Origin: an uncultured Bacteroidales bacterium
GTDB taxonomy: Bacteria; Bacteroidota; Bacteroidia; Bacteroidales; Muribaculaceae
Reading direction: 5' to 3'
Assembly (NCBI GenBank): GCA_947175245.1
Contig: CAMWLW010000013.1
Span: 1 to 43,345 of the forward strand
Length of the DNA stretch: 43,345 nt
Shown here: positions 1-7,957 of the stretch, piece by piece
Layout: every line of letters begins with the position of its first letter
Numbering within the stretch: position 1 is the first letter of the stretch
Position numbers and translations under genes: made by a program
The notes under the pieces: generated by a model
What the model saw: the letters and a program-made list of their open reading frames with translations, nothing else
Told to the model about the DNA's origin: nothing
Database searches by the model: none

Positions 1-1419
1 GTTGCGGGGCGTGAGCTTGAACTGACACTCGACAATGCTATCGTGATGGCCCGTACAGGCAGCGTAGGCGCTGCGGTAGCTCTCGACCAGCTTCGCACGG
101 CCTATTGGGAGTGGCGCACGTACCGTGCCGACCGGTTGCCTGAGATATCGCTGTCGGCAACAATCCCGTCATACGCTGATCGTTACTCGTCATACATGAA
201 CGAGAACGGCGACTATAGTTTTGTGCGCTCTCACTCGCTTGATGCCGAGGCTCAACTGTCGGTAGTCCAGAATATCGCTTTAACCGGTGGTACACTGCGA
301 CTGACATCATCGCTCGATTTCCTTCATCAATATGGCACTGAAGGGGCAAACCGTTATATGACTATACCTGTCGCATTGTCACTGACTCAGCCGGTGTTCG
401 GTGTCAATACACTGAGATGGCGCGGACGCATAGAGCCGGTGAAGTATGCCGAGGCTAAGGCGGCGTTTCTGAGCGCGACTGAAGATGTGGCACTCAACAC
501 AGTCAATCTATTTTTCAATCTTATTCTGAGTCGTGAAAATCTGTCTACGGCGGCTCAGAATCTTGAGAATGCACGCAAACTCTACACGGTTGCACAGGAA
601 AAACGCAAGATGGGACAAATCAGTAACAATGACTTGCTCCAGATGGAGCTCAATGTGCTTGATGCCGACGCCGAGTTCACACAGTGTGAAAGTACACTGA
701 AGAGTAATATGTTCTCGCTGCGTTCACATCTCAATCTTGCCGATGACGTTGAGATTGTTCCAGTGGTGCCGTCGGCCGTACCGATAGCACATATAAGCTA
801 TGACCATGCCCTGTCACAGGCTCTGACTAATAATAAATTTGCCCACAACATACGCAGGCGTCAGCTCGAGGCCGAGTATGAGGTGGCTAAGGCAAAGGGT
901 GACATGCGGCAGATTAACCTGTTCGCTCAGCTCGGCTACACGGGCACTGATGCTTCGCTTGGGCACGCATATACACGACTCGGCAGCAATCAGCTTGTAG
1001 AGATCGGTATGTCGGTTCCGCTTGTCGACTGGGGCAAGCGTAAAGGGCGCGTAAAAGTGGCCGAAAGCAACCGACGGGTCACTGAGAGCCGTCTGCGTCA
1101 GGAGACTATGGATTTTAATCAGGAGCTGTATATACTGGTCGAACGGTTCTGCAATCAGCGCCAGCAACTCGAACTGGCCACACGCGCCAATGAGATTGCA
1201 CGCCGTCGATATGATACTAACGTTGAGACCTATCTGATTGGAATGATATCGACCCTCGACCTGAATGACTCACAGGCACGCAAGGATGAATGTATGCGCA
1301 ACTATATCAACGAGCTGTACAGGTTCTGGAGTTATTGGTATCAGATACGCTCGATAACACTCTATGATTATCAGACTAATATGCCGATTGACAATGATGT
1401 GAGGCGTTATATTGAATAA
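1..1419 (+). CDS. TolC-family outer-membrane efflux protein, 5' end outside window
   Basis: The frame is open from base 1, and the residues before the first ATG (at 43) already read LELTLDNAIVMA. This is the usual first helix of a mature TolC-type protein, so the true start and signal peptide lie upstream. The visible 472 residues show two repeats of the OEP fold: long amphipathic stretches rich in Q, N, E and A (about 165-235 and 340-430), separated by beta segments such as LTQPVFG and VPLVDWGKRKG. TolC proteins form the trimeric outer-membrane exit duct of efflux or type I secretion systems. The cognate pump is presumably upstream and not visible. A two-component pair follows after 29 bases and may control it. 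The family assignment is firm; the substrate is unknown. Confidence 0.88.
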   Translation, partial: VAGRELELTLDNAIVMARTGSVGAAVALDQLRTAYWEWRTYRADRLPEISLSATIPSYADRYSSYMNENGDYSFVRSHSLDAEAQLSVVQNIALTGGTLRLTSSLDFLHQYGTEGANRYMTIPVALSLTQPVFGVNTLRWRGRIEPVKYAEAKAAFLSATEDVALNTVNLFFNLILSRENLSTAAQNLENARKLYTVAQEKRKMGQISNNDLLQMELNVLDADAEFTQCESTLKSNMFSLRSHLNLADDVEIVPVVPSAVPIAHISYDHALSQALTNNKFAHNIRRRQLEAEYEVAKAKGDMRQINLFAQLGYTGTDASLGHAYTRLGSNQLVEIGMSVPLVDWGKRKGRVKVAESNRRVTESRLRQETMDFNQELYILVERFCNQRQQLELATRANEIARRRYDTNVETYLIGMISTLDLNDSQARKDECMRNYINELYRFWSYWYQIRSITLYDYQTNMPIDNDVRRYIE

Positions 1420-1443
1420 TCCGAATTATTTTTGCTAAATTTG
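1412..1443 (+). promoter_or_regulatory. Candidate promoter for the response-regulator gene
   Basis: TTG at 1412-1414 and TAAATTTG at 1436-1443 (consensus TAnnTTTG) are separated by 21 bp. The -33 part lies inside the last codons of the TolC gene. Transcription would begin almost on the ATG at 1449, giving a leaderless or nearly leaderless message. Co-transcription with the upstream gene is equally possible. Confidence 0.5.
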
Positions 1444-1448
1444 AGGCG

Positions 1449-1982
1449 ATGGTATTGATAATTGATGATGATCCGGCAGTAAGACTCTCAATAAGTCTGC
1501 TCGTAACACGCACTGGTCTTGAGCCTATAGAAGCATCGGCTGAGCGGGATGCGCTCGAACGAGTGCGCGATACGCGTGTACGATTGGTAATTCTCGATAT
1601 GAATCTGACGCTCTCATCAACCGGCGAGCAGGGTATTGAGATGCTGCGCAAAATTAAGATACTGCGTCCCGAGCTTCCTGTCATACTGCTGACCGGATGG
1701 GGCACAATTCCGCTGGCCGTTGAGGGCATGAAGTATGGAGCCGCCGATTTCATCACCAAGCCATGGAGCAACGACGACCTCCGCTCGAAGATAAGACGAC
1801 TGATTGCTGACGCTGACCGTACTGCCGAGGAAAGCCGCCAGGTCGACAGCCTCGAGTCAATCGAACGACAGGCCATTATCCATGCCATCGATGTGAGTGA
1901 CGGCAACCTCAGTATCGCCGCGCAGAAACTCGGTATAACACGTCAGGCTTTGTATCGACGCATAGAAAAATACGGACTATGA
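1449..1982 (+). CDS. Response regulator, receiver plus Fis-type HTH, no AAA+ domain
   Basis: The 177-residue protein has an N-terminal receiver domain (about 1-115) with the acidic pocket D6-D8, phospho-acceptor Asp50 (VILDMN), Thr82 (LLTGWG) and Lys104 (ITKPW). After a short linker comes a Fis-type helix-turn-helix (about 135-177, IAAQKLGITRQALYRRIEKYG). NtrC-family regulators normally carry a sigma54-activating AAA+ domain of about 240 residues between these parts. Here it is absent, as in the RegA/PrrA/ActR group, so it should act as a direct DNA-binding regulator rather than a sigma54 activator. The stop overlaps the start of the kinase gene by 4 bp (ATGA), indicating translational coupling. 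The target is unknown; the adjacent TolC system is a natural guess. Confidence 0.9.
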   Translation: MVLIIDDDPAVRLSISLLVTRTGLEPIEASAERDALERVRDTRVRLVILDMNLTLSSTGEQGIEMLRKIKILRPELPVILLTGWGTIPLAVEGMKYGAADFITKPWSNDDLRSKIRRLIADADRTAEESRQVDSLESIERQAIIHAIDVSDGNLSIAAQKLGITRQALYRRIEKYGL

Positions 1983-3199
1983 TCTACCGCATATATCTCA
2001 GTATATCAGGCTTATCAGTTATTGCGCTCGTTATCGCCGCAATATGGTGGCAATCCCCTGCCCTACTCGTTTCACTGGGTGTTATAGCGCTTGTATCGTT
2101 AATATTGGGTGTACACGCTATAGCAACCCCGCTCAATGCCGTGCAGAATGGCATATATCTGCTACGGAGTCAGGATTTCGGCAGCCGACTGCGCGCCACC
2201 GGCCAGACCGATGCCGACAAGGTAATCGACCTGTTCAACCGGCTGATGGATACAATGAAAGAAGAGCGCCTGAGATTGATGGAGCAGAATTTGTTTCTGA
2301 CTAAATTGACCGAAGTGTCACCTATGGGAATTGCGGTTTGTGATTTTGATGACAACGTGGTCGAGACTAATCCCGCATATCGCCGGATGATTACTCCCGA
2401 ATTAGACACGCAACTCGCATCGCTCGCTCCTGATGATTGTCGTGTAATACGACTCGCAACATCACAGATTTACCGTTGCTCGCGCTTGTGGTTCATGGAT
2501 TCGGGATTCAGACGAACATTCTATCTTGTTGAACTCATGACCGACGATATTATTGAGTCGGAACGTAATATCTTCAACATCATCGTGCGTACTATCGGCC
2601 ATGAGGTCGGGAATACTCTCGGCCCTGTCACATCTACACTCGACTCGCTCGCCGAGATTCATGAAGATGATCGCGTTGTAGCCGACGCCATTCATGGTGC
2701 GATAAAGCGATGCGACAATCTACTGGAATTTGTCAGGGGATATGCCGGCGTGGTCAAGTTGCCTGCTCCCCATCGTGAATCGGTCAATTTTGCCGAGGAG
2801 TTACGCCGCATGTTGCCGTCACTTCAAGCGTTGGCTGGTAATAACATCTCGTTGGAACTTAATATTGGGGAAAAAGAGCGTCAGTTAAGTCTTGACATGA
2901 TGCTGATAGAACGAGCTATAATAAATATTGTAAAAAATGCAGTTGAAAGTATAGGCGACAGCCCCAATGGTAGTATTGTTATCAACCTTGATGGTACTAC
3001 CCTGTGCATTACCGACAACGGTCGTGGAATAAGCGAGGAAAATTCCGATAAACTCTTCACCCCATTCTTTTCGACTAAACACCCTGACCGCGGCCTCGGA
3101 CTGATGCTCATTGCCGACATCCTACGCAAGCACAATGCCCGGTTCTCACTCACAACCGACCCGACCACCCATCTGACAACATTCCTCATCAACTTATAA
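1979..3199 (+). CDS. Membrane histidine kinase, partner of the upstream regulator
   Basis: The 406-residue protein has two closely spaced N-terminal membrane segments (about 8-24 and 28-48) with almost no periplasmic loop. A HAMP-like stretch (about 50-105) and a PAS-like region (about 108-190) follow. The dimerisation/phospho-acceptor helix holds His208 in GHEVGNTLGPV. The HATPase_c domain shows the N box (NIVKNAVES, about 316-324), the G1 box ITDNGRGI (344-351), FTPFFSTK and the G2 box RGLGLMLI (371-378). The lack of a sensory loop suggests it senses a membrane or cytoplasmic cue. It starts inside the regulator stop codon (4-bp overlap). A hairpin at 3217-3248 closes the unit. The kinase call is certain; the signal is unknown. 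Confidence 0.92.
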   Translation: MIYRIYLSISGLSVIALVIAAIWWQSPALLVSLGVIALVSLILGVHAIATPLNAVQNGIYLLRSQDFGSRLRATGQTDADKVIDLFNRLMDTMKEERLRLMEQNLFLTKLTEVSPMGIAVCDFDDNVVETNPAYRRMITPELDTQLASLAPDDCRVIRLATSQIYRCSRLWFMDSGFRRTFYLVELMTDDIIESERNIFNIIVRTIGHEVGNTLGPVTSTLDSLAEIHEDDRVVADAIHGAIKRCDNLLEFVRGYAGVVKLPAPHRESVNFAEELRRMLPSLQALAGNNISLELNIGEKERQLSLDMMLIERAIINIVKNAVESIGDSPNGSIVINLDGTTLCITDNGRGISEENSDKLFTPFFSTKHPDRGLGLMLIADILRKHNARFSLTTDPTTHLTTFLINL

Positions 3200-3216
3200 A
3201 GGCACCATAAAAGAAA

Positions 3217-3248
3217 GGCAGGGACTTCAGTTGATTGAAATCCCTGCC
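3217..3248. terminator. Shared terminator hairpin between convergent kinase and ppdK genes
   Basis: GGCAGGGA (3217-3224) pairs with TCCCTGCC (3241-3248), with a further inner TTCA/TGAA pairing. The T-rich tract is better on the minus strand (TTTCTTTTATGG after the hairpin), so it mainly serves ppdK. The plus-strand tract is weak. Confidence 0.7.
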
Positions 3249-3272
3249 ATATTTATGAGTTTAGACTAAGTC

Positions 3273-5987
3273 TTAATCTTCGATAGCAGCCTGCGCCGCA
3301 GCTACGCGGGCGATGGGCACGCGGAAGGGTGAGCAGCTGACGTAGTTCATACCGAGCTTAGCGCAGAACTTAACTGATGAAGGCTCGCCACCGTGCTCGC
3401 CGCAGATACCTACTTTGAGTTCGGGTTTGGTTGCACGGCCTTTCTCTACGCCCATCTTAACGAGCTGGCCAACGCCTTCCTGATCAAGTACTTCGAAGGG
3501 ATCGGTCTTGATGATGCCGTGCTCCTTGTAGAACTTGAGGAACTTGGGTGCGTCGTCGCGTGAGAAACCGAATGTCATCTGAGTCAAGTCGTTGGTACCG
3601 AACGAGAAGAAGTCGGCAACGGTTGCGATCTCGTTGGCGGTGAGAGCAGCACGGGGAACCTCGATCATAGTACCTACCTTGTAGGGAACGCTTGCGCCTT
3701 TCTCCTCAAATACCTTGGCAGCGGTGATGTTGATAACATCAGCCTGGTTCTGGATTTCTTTGAGTGAACCTACGAGAGGAATCATGATCTCGGGGTGAAC
3801 ATCGATGCCACGAGCCTTAACAGCGAGGGCAGCCTCGATGATAGCGCGGGTCTGCATCTCGGTGATCTCGGGATATGTGATGCCGAGACGGCAGCCACGG
3901 TGACCGAGCATGGGGTTGAACTCCTCGAGGCTGTCAACTTTAGCCTTAACCTCGGCGAGTGTGATACCCATTTCGTCGGCAAGCTCTTTCTGAGTTGCGG
4001 TCTGGTGGGGTACGAACTCGTGCAACGGGGGATCGAGCAGACGGATGGTTACACCATAGCCGTCCATAGCCTCAAAGATACCCTCGAAGTCACCACGCTG
4101 CATGGGCAGGAGTTTCTTGAGAGCCTCGCGGCGGCCTGCCTCGTCAGAAGCGAGAATCATTTCGCGTACGGCCTTGATGCGGTCGCCCTCGAAGAACATG
4201 TGCTCTGTGCGGCAAAGACCGATGCCCTGTGCACCGAAATGACGTGCCTGTTTGGCATCGCGGGGAGTGTCGGCGTTAGTACGAACGAGTGTCTTGGTAA
4301 ATTTGGCAGCGAGGTTCATGATAGCGCCGAAGTCGCCGTCGAGCTCGGGCTCTGCGGTGGGAACCTGACCGTCATAAACTTCACCGGTCGAACCGTTGAG
4401 CGAAATCCAGTCACCCTCGTGATAGAGCTTGCCACCCATTTCGACGGTCTTTTTCTCGTAGTCTACACGGATTTCACCTGCACCTGATACGCAGCACTTA
4501 CCCATGCCACGTGCAACAACGGCAGCGTGTGAGGTCATACCGCCACGCATGGTCAGGATACCCTGTGCGACAGCCATACCGCGAAGATCCTCGGGTGAGG
4601 TCTCGATACGAACGAGAACGACTTTCTTTTTCTTCTCGGCCCATGCCTCAGCCTCGTCGGCGAAGAACACGATCTGACCGGCAGCTGCACCGGGTGATGC
4701 GGGAAGACCCTTAGCAACTACTTTAGCACGCTTGAGAGCGCTCTTGTCGAACACGGGGTGCAGAAGCTCGTCGAGTTTCTGGGGCTCCATGCGCAGGAGG
4801 GTTGTCTTTTCGTCGATCTCGCCGGCGCGGAGAAGATCCATAGCGATCTTGACCATAGCGGCGCCTGTGCGTTTACCGTTACGGGTCTGGAGCATCCAGA
4901 GCTTACCATCCTGGATGGTGAACTCCATGTCCTGCATATCTTTGTAGTAGTCCTCAAGACGATGTGCAATAGCGATGAGCTCGGCAGCGCAGGTGGGCAT
5001 AGACTCCTCAAGTGAGGGGTATTTGCTTGCGCGCTCCTCCTCGCTGATGCCCTGGAGGGCAGCCCAGCGACGTGAGCCCTCGACGGTGATCTGCTGGGGT
5101 GTGCGGATGCCGGCAACGACGTCCTCACCCTGAGCGTTGATAAGATACTCACCGTTGAAAATGTTCTCACCGGTAGCGGCATCACGGCTGAATGCTACGC
5201 CGGTAGCCGAGTTGTTACCCATGTTACCGTAAACCATTGCCTGTACGTTAACAGCGGTACCCCACTCTTCGGGGATCTGGTTCATGCGGCGGTAGATGAT
5301 AGCACGCTCGTTCATCCAGCTGTCAAACACAGCGCAGATGCCACCCCACAGCTGCTCCCAGGCGCTGTCGGGGAAGTCGTTGCCGGTGTAATCCTTAACG
5401 GCGGCTTTGAACTCCTTAACGAGAGTCTTGAGGTCGTCAACGTCGAGCTCGGTGTCGAGTTTTACACCTTTAGCCTCTTTGACCTTCTCCATGATAGCCT
5501 CGAAGGGGTCTATGTCGGTCTTGTTCTTGGGCTTCATACCGAGAACAACGTCGCCGTACATCTGAACGAAACGACGGTAGCTGTCCCAAGCGAAGCGGGG
5601 GTTGCCGCTCTTCTCGGCGAGAGACTCTACGGTAGCGTCATTCATACCGAGGTTGAGTACGGTATCCATCATGCCGGGCATTGAAGCACGGGCGCCTGAA
5701 CGTACTGATACGAGGAGGGGGTTAGAAGGATCGTTGAATTTCTTGCCGGTAAGTGACTCAACGTGAGCGATTGCTTTCTCAACGTCGTTCTTGATAAGTT
5801 TGACAACTTCGTCTTTGCCATACTGGGTGTACTCGTTGCAGACACCGGTTGTGATAGTGAAACCGGGAGGCACGGGCATGCCCAGCAGGTTCATTTCGGC
5901 GAGGTTAGCGCCTTTACCTCCGAGATCGTTTCTCATCGAGGCATTACCTTCGGCTTTACCGTCACCGAATGTATAAACTCTTTTCAT
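3273..5987 (-). CDS. ppdK: Pyruvate, phosphate dikinase
   Basis: PPDK interconverts pyruvate + ATP + Pi and PEP + AMP + PPi in the cytosol. In anaerobic Bacteroidales it usually serves glycolytic or gluconeogenic PEP-pyruvate exchange. The 904 residues carry the N-terminal ATP-grasp domain (DLGGKGANLAEM near 21-32, SVRSGARASMPGMMDTVLNL near 94-113). The swivelling phospho-His domain has catalytic His487 (RGGMTSHAAVVARG). The C-terminal TIM barrel has the catalytic Cys862 (GICGEHGGEPSS) and the FGTNDLTQ motif. The length fits the family (about 870-910). The gene is monocistronic: its own promoter lies near 6036-6066 and a terminator hairpin follows the stop. Synonymous choices are visibly biased (GAG, AAG, CGT and GGT dominate), as expected for a highly expressed gene. 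Confidence 0.98.
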   Translation of the reverse strand: MKRVYTFGDGKAEGNASMRNDLGGKGANLAEMNLLGMPVPPGFTITTGVCNEYTQYGKDEVVKLIKNDVEKAIAHVESLTGKKFNDPSNPLLVSVRSGARASMPGMMDTVLNLGMNDATVESLAEKSGNPRFAWDSYRRFVQMYGDVVLGMKPKNKTDIDPFEAIMEKVKEAKGVKLDTELDVDDLKTLVKEFKAAVKDYTGNDFPDSAWEQLWGGICAVFDSWMNERAIIYRRMNQIPEEWGTAVNVQAMVYGNMGNNSATGVAFSRDAATGENIFNGEYLINAQGEDVVAGIRTPQQITVEGSRRWAALQGISEEERASKYPSLEESMPTCAAELIAIAHRLEDYYKDMQDMEFTIQDGKLWMLQTRNGKRTGAAMVKIAMDLLRAGEIDEKTTLLRMEPQKLDELLHPVFDKSALKRAKVVAKGLPASPGAAAGQIVFFADEAEAWAEKKKKVVLVRIETSPEDLRGMAVAQGILTMRGGMTSHAAVVARGMGKCCVSGAGEIRVDYEKKTVEMGGKLYHEGDWISLNGSTGEVYDGQVPTAEPELDGDFGAIMNLAAKFTKTLVRTNADTPRDAKQARHFGAQGIGLCRTEHMFFEGDRIKAVREMILASDEAGRREALKKLLPMQRGDFEGIFEAMDGYGVTIRLLDPPLHEFVPHQTATQKELADEMGITLAEVKAKVDSLEEFNPMLGHRGCRLGITYPEITEMQTRAIIEAALAVKARGIDVHPEIMIPLVGSLKEIQNQADVINITAAKVFEEKGASVPYKVGTMIEVPRAALTANEIATVADFFSFGTNDLTQMTFGFSRDDAPKFLKFYKEHGIIKTDPFEVLDQEGVGQLVKMGVEKGRATKPELKVGICGEHGGEPSSVKFCAKLGMNYVSCSPFRVPIARVAAAQAAIED

Positions 5988-6035
5988 GCTTAAAATGATT
6001 TTATATTATGTTTGGAGTAATATTTTCTGCAATTG

Positions 6036-6066
6036 CAAAGATAGGCAATAATTGTTAATAATAAAA
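6036..6066 (-). promoter_or_regulatory. Promoter for ppdK
   Basis: Reading the minus strand, TTTT (6063-6066) lies 19 bp before TATCTTTG (6036-6043), an exact TAnnTTTG -7 box. Transcription would start near 6030, leaving a leader of about 42 nt before the ATG at 5987. Confidence 0.7.
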
Positions 6067-6124
6067 CACAGCGCTTAGATTTTTTTGAGTAGTGTGTTTA
6101 TGTGAGCACATTATTATATATGTG

Positions 6125-6155
6125 TTGTGCAAGTTGCGCATTATTGCTAATTTTG
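6125..6155 (+). promoter_or_regulatory. Promoter for the RlmD-type methyltransferase gene
   Basis: TTG (6125-6127) and TAATTTTG (6148-6155) are separated by 20 bp. The predicted start of transcription (about 6160) leaves only about 10 nt before the ATG at 6170. This is one reason to reject the in-frame upstream ATG at 6092. Confidence 0.72.
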
Positions 6156-6169
6156 CGAAAAATTTCAAT

Positions 6170-7579
6170 ATGGCACGCAAGAGAAAAGAATTACCCATAC
6201 TCGAGAATGTCGAGATTACAGCTGTGGCAGCCGAGGGAAACAGCATCGCACGCGTCAATGACATGGTTGTGTTCATACCCTATGGAGCACCCGGCGATAT
6301 TGTCAATGTGAAACTTGACCGCAAGAAACACAGCTATGCCGAGGGGCACATCGTATCGTATATAACCAAGTCGGCTGACCGTGTTGAGCCTGTATGTTCA
6401 CACTTCGGTGTATGCGGCGGATGCCGCTGGCAGCACCTTTCCTATAACATTCAGACCCAGTGGAAGCACCGCCAGGTAAGTGATGCACTGACACGTATTG
6501 CTAAAGTGGAGTTGCCTGAAATTGCACCGACACTGCCGTCAGAACAGATATACGGCTACCGCAACAAGATGGAGTACACTTTTTCCAACAAAAAATGGCT
6601 GACATTTGAGCAGCTAAACAGCGGCGTCGAGTTTCCGCAGCGTGACGCGCTTGGGTTTCACATACCGGGTGCATTTGACAAGGTGCTTGACATAGATTGC
6701 TGTCACCTCCAGGATAACCTCGGTAACGAGATACGTAATTTTGTAAGGCAGTTCGCTATTGACAATAATTTGAGCTTCTACGACTTGCGCAACAACACCG
6801 GCCTGCTGCGCACGATGATGATCCGTATCGCATCGACCGGCGAAACCATGATAGTGATGTCGTTTGGCGAGGATGACCCTAAGTCAATCGAACTGGTGAT
6901 GGGGGCACTTAAAAACCGCTTCCCTGACACGACATCATTAATGTATGTAGTGAACACAAAGGCCAACGACACTATCGGTGACCTCGATATCAAACTGTAT
7001 GCGGGTCGCGATTACATTGAAGAAGATATGGAGGGGCTGAAGTTCAGAATCGGGCCGAAGTCGTTCTATCAGACAAATTCGCGTCAGGCTTACAGACTGT
7101 ATAGTGTCGCACGAGACATGGCACAACTGTCGGGCGACGAGCTCGTCTATGACCTGTACACAGGAACAGGCACAATAGCCAATTTTGTGGCACGCAATGC
7201 CCGTCAGGTAATAGGCATAGAGTATGTCGAAGATGCAATCAAGGATGCACGTATCAACTCGGCTGTGAATGGTATCGACAACACCCTGTTCTATGCCGGC
7301 GATATGAAAGATGTGCTTACCGACGATTTTGTAGCGCAGCATGGACGTCCCGACGTGATGATTGTCGACCCGCCACGTGCAGGCATGCATGAGAACGTTG
7401 TCAATGTGATTCTCAATGCCGAGCCTAAGGTTATAGTCTATGTCAGCTGCAATCCTGCCACTCAGGCCCGCGATCTGGCCTTGCTCGATGCAAAATATAA
7501 AGTCGACGCAGTGCAGCCGGTCGATATGTTCCCACACACCCATCATGTAGAAAATGTAGTGAGACTCGTCAGAAAATAA
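6170..7579 (+). CDS. rlmD: 23S rRNA (uracil-5-)-methyltransferase, RlmD/RumA family
   Basis: The 469-residue protein (from the ATG at 6170) opens with a TRAM RNA-binding domain (about 9-66). It then has the iron-sulfur cysteines Cys76, Cys82 and Cys85 (CSHFGVCGGC), with a further Cys pair near LDIDCCHLQ. The C-terminal SAM-dependent fold contains DLYTGTG, VDPPRAGM and the catalytic Cys in YVSCNPATQARDL. This set defines the RumA/TrmA group, which makes 5-methyluridine in rRNA or tRNA. Which U is modified cannot be read here, so rlmD is the conventional name. I chose 6170 over 6092 because the promoter at 6125-6155 lies between them and family homology starts near 6170. A bidirectional terminator follows the stop by about 15 bases. 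Confidence 0.9.
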   Translation: MARKRKELPILENVEITAVAAEGNSIARVNDMVVFIPYGAPGDIVNVKLDRKKHSYAEGHIVSYITKSADRVEPVCSHFGVCGGCRWQHLSYNIQTQWKHRQVSDALTRIAKVELPEIAPTLPSEQIYGYRNKMEYTFSNKKWLTFEQLNSGVEFPQRDALGFHIPGAFDKVLDIDCCHLQDNLGNEIRNFVRQFAIDNNLSFYDLRNNTGLLRTMMIRIASTGETMIVMSFGEDDPKSIELVMGALKNRFPDTTSLMYVVNTKANDTIGDLDIKLYAGRDYIEEDMEGLKFRIGPKSFYQTNSRQAYRLYSVARDMAQLSGDELVYDLYTGTGTIANFVARNARQVIGIEYVEDAIKDARINSAVNGIDNTLFYAGDMKDVLTDDFVAQHGRPDVMIVDPPRAGMHENVVNVILNAEPKVIVYVSCNPATQARDLALLDAKYKVDAVQPVDMFPHTHHVENVVRLVRK

Positions 7580-7591
7580 TGAGTTACCAAA

Positions 7592-7886
7592 CAAAAAAAC
7601 GAGTCTCATTCCCGATTAACACGGTTTGAGACTCGTTTTTTATAAGGAACCACACCAAAGGATGCGATGAAACTCCGAATAGACAGGATTTGAGTGCTCG
7701 CTATCCTTTGTAATCCGCCTGGCATTGAAGCATCCGATAAATCGGATTGGGGCCCGCCATCAGACAGCTAAGCTTGTCTCGGCATTTCAATAAGATTTGA
7801 AGAGTTTCCCAATCTACTTTGATGTGGTAAAATCGTTGTCAATAATATCATTAGGTGGTTTACACTCTTGTAATCCCTTTATTGTA
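7592..7886 (-). ncRNA. Structured non-coding RNA candidate of about 290 nt, family not identified
   Basis: No convincing reading frame occupies 7641-7890, yet the segment is dense with helices and is bounded on the minus strand by a consensus promoter (7892-7922) and an intrinsic terminator (7594-7640). Pairings by plus-strand positions are: 7860-7864/7869-7873 (loop of 4); 7745-7751/7808-7814 (7 bp) enclosing 7786-7790/7797-7801 and 7762-7768/7772-7779; 7732-7738/7741-7747; and 7656-7667/7698-7710 (12 bp, one bulge). An 11-bp closing stem 7650-7660/7817-7827 has a wobble G-U on the minus strand but a mismatch on the plus strand, supporting leftward transcription. This stem shares bases 7656-7660 with the 12-bp hairpin, so two exclusive folds exist. 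The closing-stem core is 178 nt, the size of 6S RNA. I do not recognise RNase P, tmRNA, SRP RNA or a standard riboswitch core. 6S-like is a guess from size and fold switching only. Confidence 0.62.
7594..7640. terminator. Strong bidirectional terminator
   Basis: Arms 7594-7607 and 7627-7640 form a 14-bp stem (core ACGAGTCTCA / TGAGACTCGT). A T6 run follows on the plus strand and a T7 run on the minus strand. It ends rlmD rightward and the structured RNA leftward. The sequence TGAGACTCGT also occurs at 7560-7569 in the last codons of rlmD and could pair with the same arm. Confidence 0.88.
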
Positions 7887-7891
7887 TAACA

Positions 7892-7922
7892 CAAAGTTAA
7901 GCAAAGAAGTTGAAATTTGCAA
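7892..7922 (-). promoter_or_regulatory. Promoter reading leftward into the structured RNA
   Basis: On the minus strand TTG (7920-7922) and TAACTTTG (7892-7899, an exact TAnnTTTG) are separated by 20 bp, matching other promoters in this window. No protein gene lies downstream on that strand before the terminator at 7594-7640, so the product should be an untranslated RNA. Confidence 0.7.
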
Positions 7923-7942
7923 TACAATTTGTTGTAATCATC

Positions 7943-7957
7943 GGCATAACTTATGCC
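7943..7957. promoter_or_regulatory. Perfect 7-1-7 palindrome, candidate operator
   Basis: GGCATAA-C-TTATGCC is a perfect inverted repeat. It lies 21 bp beyond the -33 element of the leftward RNA promoter and 135 bp before the efflux operon start at 8093. The symmetry suits a dimeric repressor. The rest of 7958-8092 is AT-rich and I see no exact TAnnTTTG box for the efflux operon in it. Confidence 0.45.

Noticed and set aside
3795..4487. 230-codon open frame on the plus strand inside ppdK
   Set aside because: It is the antisense shadow of a strongly codon-biased gene. It has no promoter or recognisable domain, and ppdK motifs run intact on the other strand.
6092..6169. Upstream ATG at 6092 for rlmD
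   Set aside because: The promoter at 6125-6155 lies downstream of it, and family similarity begins at the ATG at 6170.
7650..7900. Known riboswitch or housekeeping RNA (cobalamin, TPP, FMN, RNase P, tmRNA, SRP) at the structured RNA
   Set aside because: None of the conserved cores of these families could be found on either strand. The RNA also ends at a terminator without a downstream gene on its strand.
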